Source: Psococerastis gibbosa (lineage: Eukaryota; Arthropoda; Insecta; Psocodea; Psocidae). Taken from it: a stretch of DNA of 64,000 bases. A program made the translations under genes and the position numbers. Below, piece after piece: positions 11,036-19,241 of this stretch. Below the pieces are notes generated by a model that was given only the letters and a program-made list of their open reading frames with translations, ran no database searches and was not told the DNA's origin. Within the stretch, counting starts at the first letter, position 1; every line of letters begins with the position of its first letter. The DNA lies in assembly GCA_963971405.1 (NCBI GenBank), contig OZ020493.1:2790001-2854000 (forward strand), written 5' to 3'.

Positions 11036-11635
11036 GTCATCGCCAATGTTAACGTAAATCAAGCCAGCACGGGTAGGCAGAATGACGCCCCGTGCGTTTT
11101 AATTTTTAGGCTCCCTACTGTCGCTCGATTAACGAACGTACTCATCGACTCGGGCTCAGAAATCAATTTGTTGGTTAAGTCTTTGTGTTCCCCTGAATCG
11201 TTGCAACAGTTGGTACCACCCGTAAAAAGCGTCAAAGGCGTCAGTTCCGCGTCCCTCCCGACACTAGGCATAGCCCAAATCCCTCTTAAGTTAGGTAATC
11301 ATAATTTAACGTTAGAATTTTATATTGTCTCTGACGAGAATTGGAACCTACCGATCCCGGCGATAATTGGCAGGCGCTCATTGCGGGATAACAAACTTTA
11401 TTTCACACAAGAAAATACAGCCATCGAATATAAAGGTGATATTTTTCCCCTGACATGTTTACCTAAGCCTACTGTCCAGGGAACTTCACCCACAAAGGAC
11501 CAACCAAAACGGTGCTATTCTAACACCGTGCGATCAGCGGCTCGCTTGTCAATACCCAGCCAACACGTCGCCTTTGCACAGGCCCGTACTACATGCGCGA
11601 ACGGCACATATTTATTTCTTCATAAATCTCTCTAG
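11036..11635 (+). CDS. Gypsy aspartic protease region
   Basis: An open frame without its own ATG, as expected for a protease made as part of a polyprotein. The active site is VLIDSGSEINLLV (Asp codon at 11147), followed by a flap-like region and PAIIGRRSLRDN, the usual second hydrophobic-Gly element of retropepsins. The frame ends at TAG 11633-11635, exactly where the 1.6-kb insertion starts. With the insertion mentally skipped, the same frame continues into the reverse transcriptase region at 13288, so the TAG is a nonsense codon in the polyprotein. The protease would cut Gag-Pol. Confidence 0.7.
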   Translation, partial: VIANVNVNQASTGRQNDAPCVLIFRLPTVARLTNVLIDSGSEINLLVKSLCSPESLQQLVPPVKSVKGVSSASLPTLGIAQIPLKLGNHNLTLEFYIVSDENWNLPIPAIIGRRSLRDNKLYFTQENTAIEYKGDIFPLTCLPKPTVQGTSPTKDQPKRCYSNTVRSAARLSIPSQHVAFAQARTTCANGTYLFLHKSL

Positions 11636-11638
11636 ACC

Positions 11639-13281
11639 ATAGCCTGCCAATCGAAATAAGCAGAATGGCATTCCAATGCTTATACATAGGATGCAGTATT
11701 TCAGGGCTTTGTGATTTTTTTCATGAAATCACAGGATTGAAGTTACAAAATATTTGCGTCCCACTTTCGGATTTTGGCCACTTGGTAGCGCTTGGGTGTT
11801 TCCCGCACAAATTTAAAAATTGAAATGTAGTAGTCAATATCAATTTAATGAGTCATTTCATATTAATAAATCTATAATGACCCAAATTTAATGAAACCAA
11901 CTAGTTTATTGTATCATTCGCACACCTAGGCCTATCTACAGTACAATGGTCAATGAATATTAAAAAAAAAATGCTCGTGTATCCTACGCAGTATGTATTA
12001 ATGTATGGAAGTATCACATACAATACTTCAAATTATGTTCCAACATGAGTTTCGAAAGAGTACCTACTGTACTTAACGTTACGGCAAGCATTCATTAGGG
12101 CCTTTTCGTACAGGTCACTGGGGGTTTGGCATTTTAAACCAAAACCCTGTATGGGGAAAGTGGCAAAAAAGTCTTTGCGTCGTGTTAGCATACTGTCATA
12201 GTAGACCATGTATTGAACATTTTCACAACCCCTATTTATTCAGACAGGTAGTTCCTCACTAACGCAATACGGTGACACCCACCATGTTCCCTTCCTTTTG
12301 ACTCTGTAAGCCATGGGTGACAAGAGAAAACTCAAGGTGAGTTCCATGGAAAAGGCTTTTAAAATACAGCATAATGCTAAACATTAATGTAATAACAAAT
12401 ATATAGTAATTTACAGTGTAGAGGAAGGAACACAACTAATATTATTGACTTTTTTCCTTCTGGTAGAAATTGTCTTGCATTAACTTAAAGTTTCCACTCG
12501 AATTTCCTTGCTTCAACATTTTCTGTGGCGGGACGAGACGCCTCCTCTGCTCCTGTTCCTCGAAATCTGTTGCCCTAAAAATGTCAATAATATTAGTCTA
12601 CCGATACATGCCAATTAAAATAAGACAACATATTTTGTTTTAGTTAATGAATGCTGCAGTGGACCCATAGAGGGAAGTCACTGTCACAAATTATTACTTC
12701 GCAAGCCCTATGCATGCAAAGGCTTAAAAATGCTTCTCGTAGGTTGTACAGTAACTTGTTGCACTCGGTGTGTTTGGGGAGTGTGCTAAGTGTGTGCTAA
12801 GTGACTTAATTGGGCTACAATGCAACACTTTATAAGAAGAATTAAAGCTATTGTGGGTTTAATATAAATTTCTCACTTACCTTTTAGATGTATTATTGTA
12901 GGCCTACTGTACTTTGCATAATGTGTAGCATTGTTTGCAGTTTTCAATCCAACAACCGAACTTATTTTATTAGTAAAGTAGGTAATGCTGTAGAGATTGA
13001 ATCAATAAATAATTTTTATCATTTTTGTTTATCAAAAACCCACTCATTTCTGTTGCGTTGTTATTGTTTTGAAAATGAATGTTGACTTCAAAACAGGCAG
13101 CCAATAGTAGGTCAAGTTTTATAGAACGTTCGAATACACTCACAATTGTTTCTTAATAAATTAATTTGATTGGTTAAAACTGGGACGCAAATATTTTGTG
13201 ACTTGGCTCATGTGATTTTCCTATTTGGAATCACAGACGGCCCTATACCGACTAGCATTCTATAGTAAATATTATTCTATG
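11639..13281. mobile_element. Non-autonomous DNA element (1.64 kb) inserted in Gypsy pol
   Basis: The Gypsy frame is interrupted here and resumes after it. CTCTAGACC occurs at 11630-11638 and again at 13282-13290, giving an 8-9 bp target duplication. Near both ends lies an inverted repeat (about 11703-11763 against 13181-13250) sharing ACAAAATATTTGCGTCCCA. Within each arm a small hairpin TGTGATT...AATCACA can form. No transposase ORF is present. An 8-bp duplication fits hAT or P superfamilies, but the ends did not let me decide. Two short exon-like frames inside are discussed under findings. Confidence 0.65.
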
Positions 13282-13287
13282 CTCTAG

Positions 13288-13944
13288 ACCGAATACGCCC
13301 CTATCGATGGGCTAGTTAACGTAGAAAATGGCCTGTTCTCAATTGCAATAGTTAATGGGGCTTATCAAGCCTCAGAAATACACAAAAACCAAATTTTAGG
13401 GAAATTATTGCCAGTGAACGGTGATCCCTCCGATGGGACCTTCACTTGTGCAGTAGACGCTGCTACTGAATCTGAATTGTCAGAGGACGATTATTTGGAC
13501 CACCGGTCCAAGGAGTTTCACCACCGCAGTGATAATGCTCCCCTAAAACCTATAGTTTTTTCCCCTGAGCGTACACGCAAGATTTTGGAGGCTTTACAGA
13601 CTCATACAATACCGCCCTCAGTGCGAGAGCCAATCGAGCATCTTGTGTCTTCATTTTCGGATGTTTTCATCCTCGATGACGAGCAGTTAACAGCCGCAAA
13701 CTGGCCCCCCATTGATATTGAACTAACAGACCCCATTCCTGTCAGAGCGCGACCCTATAGACCATCTCCCAAAAACGAGGAACAGTTTTACAAAGAAGTT
13801 CGACTACTCGAACAGGCTAATTTAATTCAGAAATCAGTCTCACCATATAACGCTCCGTGTTTTTTAATTTCTCGAAAAGGCACTGATAACGTTGTTATGC
13901 ACCGATTAGTTATTGATTATTCTCAGGTTAATAAAAAAAATTAA
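13288..13944 (+). CDS. Gypsy pol: protease-RT linker and RT fingers
   Basis: The frame resumes after the DNA element, in phase with the protease frame, and reads TEYAPIDGLVNVENG and onward. From about 13600 it shows the classic Gypsy approach to reverse transcriptase: SVREPIEHLVSSFSDVF, then RARPYRPSPKNEE, EVRLLEQANLIQKSVSPYN, and VIDYSQVNKK. It ends at TAA in the A8 run near 13930-13938. The palm continues in another frame, so a one-base length change in the homopolymer splits the gene. Confidence 0.75.
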   Translation, partial: TEYAPIDGLVNVENGLFSIAIVNGAYQASEIHKNQILGKLLPVNGDPSDGTFTCAVDAATESELSEDDYLDHRSKEFHHRSDNAPLKPIVFSPERTRKILEALQTHTIPPSVREPIEHLVSSFSDVFILDDEQLTAANWPPIDIELTDPIPVRARPYRPSPKNEEQFYKEVRLLEQANLIQKSVSPYNAPCFLISRKGTDNVVMHRLVIDYSQVNKKN

Positions 13945-15325
13945 GGAAATTTACCCCATTACCCAATCAATTCAGCATATTCTCGATAATCTTAAGAGTG
14001 CTAAATATTATGCTCAACTGGACATTTATAAGGCTTTCTTGCAATTTCGGTTATCAAAATCCGCTGCGGAAATTTTAAGCTTTAGCGCGGGCATCCTCGG
14101 AGGCTATTCCGCTGTGCGCCTACCCTTTGGCTTCGTTAACTCCCCAGCAATTTTCAATAACGCACTCAATGCGCCCTTGCTCTCAAAAACGAATTGTCTG
14201 ACAGCCTACGCTGACGGCTTGCTGTTGTCCGCAGAGTCCGAAGGGGCACTTGTCCAGAAACCCAGTGAAACTTTTCAGCTACTCAGAGAAGCTAACATTA
14301 AACTAGGACCAAAAAAGTGTAAACTGTGTGTCCAAAAAGCCGAATATTTAGGTTTCGAAATAGAAAATGGACTAATTCGTCCCTCCCCCGTTCGCATTGA
14401 AGCTGTACTACGATATCCAGCGCCTAATAACCTTAAATCACTTAGACGATACATTGGTAGTATACTGTACTATCGTCGGCACATTCCCAATTGTGCAGAG
14501 TTATTAGCTCCATTCTTTCGCTTGACACGAGCCAATACCCCATTCGAGTGGTCAGACACCTGTCAAAAGAATTTTCATACTTTACAACAACTCCTCGCAC
14601 AGCGCACAGCACTGACTTGCATCGAATCGGACGATAAAATCTATTTAATTTGCGACGCCAGTTCGGTAACTCTGGCTGCTATACTTTGTGTTTTACGCGA
14701 CGGTGACCTGCTCCCGTTTGCGTTCTCCTCAAAGGTTTTGAAGGATAGTCAAAAATCGCTCCCTGCATATCATTTAGAAATATTGGCCTTAATCTATGGC
14801 CTAAAATCGTACCAGAATATCCTCGAAAATCGGTATTTTACAGTCGTCAGCGACTGTTCCCCATTATCTTATCTTAAGAAAGGCCGACACCTTAGTCCGG
14901 TACTTGAACGCTATCGTTTGTTGCTTGAAGGTTACAATTTCGATATTATTCATCGCGCAGGCACGCTAAATAAGTGTGCTGATGCACATAGTAGAATATT
15001 ATTAAACAAAGATTCAGCAATCAATTTTGAAGATGATGGTAAATCAAAAGAACGCGAAACTTATGAACAATTTCTTGCTCGCGAAAAATCAACCCCTCAT
15101 AGTTTTAAGCCCACTATTCCCCCTCCAACTCTTAAAATAGTACCTTGTAAAACTAATACCTATAAGTTTCCTGCTAGTTCACACTGTGTAAACCCTGTAA
15201 ATAATAGCATATCTAGGAATAATCACTTAAACAACGCCTCTAGATGTAAGAATACCACAAATTGTACTTTAAGTTACTGTTCCCCTGTCACAAGTACCCC
15301 TGTGACGGACCTAACGAATAAGTAG
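13913..15325 (+). CDS. Gypsy reverse transcriptase palm, thumb and RNase H
   Basis: After the homopolymer shift the frame reads YPITQSIQHILDNLKSAKYY, then LDIYKAFLQFRLS (first catalytic Asp present), LPFGFVNSPAIFNNAL, and AYADGLLLSAES. The last is the YxDD box with the second Asp replaced by Gly, so the polymerase should be inactive. RNase H follows: CDASSVTLAAIL, YHLEILALIYGLK, VVSDCSPLSYL, ending near HSRILLNKD. A Thr/Asn/Ser-rich tail leads toward the integrase. The product would copy RNA to DNA and degrade the RNA strand. The listed start is the first alternative codon; the effective start is the shift site near 13938. Confidence 0.8.
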   Translation: MIILRLIKKIKEIYPITQSIQHILDNLKSAKYYAQLDIYKAFLQFRLSKSAAEILSFSAGILGGYSAVRLPFGFVNSPAIFNNALNAPLLSKTNCLTAYADGLLLSAESEGALVQKPSETFQLLREANIKLGPKKCKLCVQKAEYLGFEIENGLIRPSPVRIEAVLRYPAPNNLKSLRRYIGSILYYRRHIPNCAELLAPFFRLTRANTPFEWSDTCQKNFHTLQQLLAQRTALTCIESDDKIYLICDASSVTLAAILCVLRDGDLLPFAFSSKVLKDSQKSLPAYHLEILALIYGLKSYQNILENRYFTVVSDCSPLSYLKKGRHLSPVLERYRLLLEGYNFDIIHRAGTLNKCADAHSRILLNKDSAINFEDDGKSKERETYEQFLAREKSTPHSFKPTIPPPTLKIVPCKTNTYKFPASSHCVNPVNNSISRNNHLNNASRCKNTTNCTLSYCSPVTSTPVTDLTNK

Positions 15326-15334
15326 AGGTTAGAT

Positions 15335-15547
15335 TTGAATGAAATACGCACTAAACAAGCTTGCGACCCAAAATTAGGCCCAATTCTGACTAAGTTTCGT
15401 TCCGGCCAGCCACTTAAAAATTACGTAGTCACCAATGATCTATTGTATATTATAAGAGATAATAAAGTTTTGCTAGCCGTACCTGCAGCCATGCAACGGA
15501 AAGTTATTGCTTTCCAATTTATACGTAGTATAAGGAAAGCTTTGTGA
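15335..15547 (+). pseudogene. Gypsy integrase N-terminal linker, interrupted
   Basis: A short frame reading QACDPKLGPILTKFRSGQPL, then YVVTNDLLYIIRDNKVLLAV and PAAMQRKVIAF. This is the usual stretch between RNase H and the HHCC zinc finger of Gypsy integrases. It runs into unrelated repeat sequence near 15520-15547, and the zinc finger and core reappear only at 24046. No catalytic residues are in this piece. Confidence 0.6.
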
Positions 15548-16347
15548 TGGTCGAAATTTTCGATTCCGAGATTTCAACGGATTTACACGTTTTGAGGTCC
15601 CAGGAACCCAAAAAAGTGGTTATTACAAAATGTCTGTCTGTCGGTCGGTCTGTCGGTCTGTCTGTTCGTCGATTTCCGGGCAAACTACTCAGTGGATTTG
15701 AGTGAAATTTGGCATGTAGGTTCACAAAAATCATACCTCGGGAACGTTTTTTTTTTTTTTTTTGGGGCTAACTCAATTTGGGGGGGTTTTATTTTCAAAA
15801 AACTCCAAAAAAACGTCTAAAAAAATTATTTCTCAAAAACGGCTCCAACGATTTCTTTTAAATTCTCGTAGATTGTAGTCGTTATTAATGTTGACAAAAT
15901 GCGGGTTGATAGTTTGCTTCTGGGGGTAAAAAAATAAAAATAACTAAATTTTAATGAAAAAATGACTAAAAAATGCGAAACCTTTCTATCGATGATTTCT
16001 ACCTTCAAGCATGTTTTAGGTGTTAAATTGAGTAACGAAACCGGATAGGTTGCTTTCCGAAAAAAATATTTGGTTTTGCCCAAAAAATTATTTTTTGAAA
16101 AAAATGATAGAAAATTCGCGCTCAAATGCATTGCATGCCCTGTCATTATTGCTGTGTGGTAATTAATGTGTTTGTTTGATCTATCGAGAATTTACCTCAC
16201 TTCCAGTGACGTCAGGTGGGCAACCGCCCCCCCCCCCCCCCCGAGATATCGGAAATTTAACCATAGGAAAAATATTTGCCATAAAATTACTAATTTTCTC
16301 TATCTAATAATTTTGATAAATTGGAAAGCATGTTCGGACCGGTTCTT
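15548..16347. repeat. Unclassified dispersed repeat with a GTCTGTCGG-type microsatellite
   Basis: Lies between the two parts of the Gypsy integrase and outside the Pao B LTR. It contains a (GTCTGTCGGTCG)-like tract at about 15632-15672, a T-run near 15749-15763, and a C-run near 16227-16242. No ORF resembles a protein. Start and end are approximate and no target duplication was found. Confidence 0.45.
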
Positions 16348-16352
16348 GAACT

Positions 16353-16984
16353 TGTGGTTTTCTGCGATAACTCAGTAAAATAAAATAAGTACCTAACTCA
16401 CAACAGGGGCGTATCCTAATAAGCTAATTACTAGGAACTCCAAATTACTCTCCTGGAGGTTTAGGTACCTATGAAATGAGAGTGGACTGTATGAAAATAA
16501 TTATGATTGGTAAGAGAATAAGAGAATAAGCCTACCGTACTCTGCTTACTCGGTGGTGAAGGTGTAGTACAGTAGGTAGACCTATTATAAAATGTAATGT
16601 ATAGTGTGGTGCTGTAAAGTGTCTGGGTGTATGTGTTTTGAGTGAATAGGCTACGCTACTTATCTACTGCCGGAGTCCGTGGCTTGCAAAGTATCCGCAG
16701 GAATCACAGCAGGGGCGAGCACAATAAACACTGTTTAATATAAAGAATAATAACACAAACAAGAAAACACTACAACCACAACTAATAAAATTAATGTAAA
16801 TAACAATAGGTATATAATTAAATAAATATAGAACCTATCGGAGCCGATACAATATTAAGACTGAATTCACTAACTGTAAAATGCGGGGATGAGTACTTGT
16901 GTACCTACCCGATTTAGGGTAAGGTACCTGCGACAACAACCCGCAACTATATTTAGCTTGTGCAATGCGAGGCATTCACGGACA
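16353..16984 (-). repeat. 3' LTR of Pao B
   Basis: A 632-bp repeat that I read as identical to 23414-24045. On the plus strand it starts TGTGG and ends GGACA. It sits after the integrase C-terminus in the direction of transcription. The GAACT duplication lies immediately outside. Confidence 0.95.
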
Positions 16985-17242
16985 TACCGCCAGCCTTGCA
17001 AGGCACTTGCAAAAGGTAAACAAATAAAGAAATATAAAAATATATACATATACATACAGTGTTGTACTATATATGCAATCTTAAGCATATTAAAGCTAAA
17101 AAAATGAAATTAATTGAAGACTTAAAATTAAAACAATTTCACTAATCAAAATAGGTAATACTAGTAGATAGTAGATAAAATGAAATGCACTACTAAAGCT
17201 AAAATTAAAATACAAAATTTTAATACTAATAAAATTAAGGCA

Positions 17243-17695
17243 CTACTTCTCAAATTGCAGGGACAATAATTTGTTGACAGGGCGCAAAAGTGCACCGGAG
17301 TTAGGTAGCCTAACTTGCGCAACTCTCACTGTCCCGTCACTATGGGGATAGACTTCTTCCACAATAGCCAGTGGCCACTCTAATGGAGGTGTGTCTTCCC
17401 CCTTTATGTAAACGAGCATTCCTTTTTCCAAATTAGGCACTTGCTTGTCCCACTTGGAACGGGCTATTAACGTCTGCAGGTAGACGTTGCGCCACTGGCG
17501 CCAAAAACGCCTCAGACAAGATGTCACTACCTGCCAACGACTGAGTCGGTTCAACTGGACCGCTGATGAGTCGAGCCCTATGGATGATAATAAGGGACTT
17601 CCAATCAGGAAGTGCCCACTGGTAAGAACCTCATCAGAGGGGGAAATCGACAATGGATGAAGCGGTCTCGAATTTAAGACTGCCTCAATCCGCAC
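17243..17695 (-). CDS. Pao B integrase C-terminal region
   Basis: Same frame as 17711-18736, separated only by TAG 17711-17713. Reads RIEAVLNSRPLHPLS, SGHFLIGSPLLS, LSRWQVVTSCLRRFWRQW, ARSKWDKQVPNLEKGMLVYI and PLEWPLAIVEEVYPHSDG. This is the C-terminal segment that closes Pao polyproteins (DUF5641-like), ending SLQFEK before the 3' LTR. It probably contacts DNA and target chromatin during integration. The start codon listed is internal; it is not a separate gene. Confidence 0.8.
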   Translation of the reverse strand: MRIEAVLNSRPLHPLSISPSDEVLTSGHFLIGSPLLSSIGLDSSAVQLNRLSRWQVVTSCLRRFWRQWRNVYLQTLIARSKWDKQVPNLEKGMLVYIKGEDTPPLEWPLAIVEEVYPHSDGTVRVAQVRLPNSGALLRPVNKLLSLQFEK

Positions 17696-17710
17696 TACTA
17701 GGGTGGTGAA

Positions 17711-18736
17711 CTAAGTGAACGTTAGCCTAATATTAGCGGTTACGCGGACCAAATGAGATTTAAATAGTCCAATTAGGCGTTCGCATACGCCGTTTTTCCA
17801 GGGACTGACTGGAGGTACAAAGGAAAACTTTATGTTTCTAGTACACATTAATTTCTCAATCTCATTGCCATTGGCCAGCAAGAATTTATAAATTTCGTCA
17901 AATTTTCTAGCACAGCCACGGAAATTGGTGGCGTTGTCGGTGTATAGGGTTTGGACTAACCCACGTCTACTCATCATACGATCTAGGGCAGCCACAAAGG
18001 CGTCCGTGCTCAGGTCTTGTACCACCTCCAAATGAGATGCCCTGGTAGACAAACAAGTGAACAAAGCCACCCACACCTTAATAACTTTGGCTCTAGGCCG
18101 TGCCGCTTCATGAACTAAGTGTGGTCCGGATAAATCACAGCCTCTTATTAAAAAAGGCCGGACTGTGGAAAAACGCAGTTTAGGCAAATCAGCCATCATA
18201 GGCTCAGAAGGCTTGGCTTTGAGACGAAAGCAAACAAGACAACGGCTTGACTTAATCAAACGGCCAATACCGAGTATCCAATACCTTTCCTGTATAAAGG
18301 ATCTCATCAGGAGGGGACCCCCATGCAGGGCAATGAGATGCGCGTAGCGAACAATTAACATCGACAAATCTGACTGGCTAGGTAATAAAAGGGGATGCTT
18401 GGCCTCGAAAGACAACCTTCCACCAACTCGCACTAGGTTGGTTTCTTTGTCAACATATGGTGTTAAACCCCCCAATTGCCTGGGCATTTGTTTACCCTCA
18501 TATATATATGGGTACGCCCTTTTTTGTATCAAAATAATACATGAATGTAAGGCATTCTTGACCTCATTTACGCTCAAAGGTCCCTTGAACGGTACATTAG
18601 CGGTGCGCTTTGCCCGAGAATTCCAAACAAAGCGTAGAATCCAGGCAAATACACGATTTAGTCTAGTCAGAGAGCTAAACCGGACAACAAAAAGTTTTTC
18701 GAAATCATCTCCGCCCTCATGCGAGGAAGACAACAA
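17711..18736 (-). CDS. Pao B integrase zinc-binding region and DDE core
   Basis: Residues about 100-190 hold the zinc-binding region (GGRLSFEAKHPLLLPS, HGGPLLMRSFIQERYWILG, CLVCFRLKAK). The core has RGCDLSGPH for the first Asp (commonly VDYAGP), LYTDNATNF for the second, and VCERLIGLFKSHL for the Glu. It ends at an in-frame TAG (17711-17713). The upstream boundary is the LINE tail near 18799, and open Pao sequence (WPEAPPFCDEIPDL) continues up to it. The triad looks present, but the nonsense codon and the insertion disable expression. Confidence 0.8.
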   Translation of the reverse strand: MLSSSHEGGDDFEKLFVVRFSSLTRLNRVFAWILRFVWNSRAKRTANVPFKGPLSVNEVKNALHSCIILIQKRAYPYIYEGKQMPRQLGGLTPYVDKETNLVRVGGRLSFEAKHPLLLPSQSDLSMLIVRYAHLIALHGGPLLMRSFIQERYWILGIGRLIKSSRCLVCFRLKAKPSEPMMADLPKLRFSTVRPFLIRGCDLSGPHLVHEAARPRAKVIKVWVALFTCLSTRASHLEVVQDLSTDAFVAALDRMMSRRGLVQTLYTDNATNFRGCARKFDEIYKFLLANGNEIEKLMCTRNIKFSFVPPVSPWKNGVCERLIGLFKSHLVRVTANIRLTFT

Positions 18737-18798
18737 GGTTACAGTCTTTTCCGCTTTTAAATCTGGTATTTCATCACAAAACGGAGGTGCTTCGGGCC

Positions 18799-18831
<33 letters not shown>

Positions 18832-19241
18832 ATTTTTAGCCTGCAAACTATTCAATTCCCTTCCAATAGAGATAAAGGTTCTCCGCTCAAGTAAGCACTT
18901 TTTAAATTCATCTAAAAATTTTATAAATAAAGCTGACCATAAACATTTACTTCAAATATTTCAGAATTCTTCATAGATCTCTTCTCAAATAACTTTGTGC
19001 CCATCGAACCTATAGAGACTACAAGTTTAATTGAATTTTTATTTTATTTTTTATTCTACTCAATTTTATACTTTTTGGATTGTAAGTTAAAATAATAATA
19101 ATAATAATGTTAAATTATGTATTGTACTTAACTTTTGACCCCAGCGTGACAAGTTATTTTTGTACTTAGTGCTGGGGATTTATGCTTCGATTTTTAATGA
19201 TTGTTCAATTATATATATACTTACTAACTTACTATTACTAT
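18799..19241 (+). mobile_element. 5'-truncated LINE 3' end inserted in Pao B
   Basis: The Pao frame stops here and resumes on the other side. The insert reads on the plus strand, after an (AT)n stretch at 18799-18832, CKLFNSLPIEIKVLRSSKHF and LNSSKNF. This is the usual C-terminus of LINE ORF2 proteins (FNsLP motif). A stop follows near 18975, then about 260 bp of AT-rich 3' untranslated sequence. A target duplication was not clear because both edges are (TA)-rich. Confidence 0.65.
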
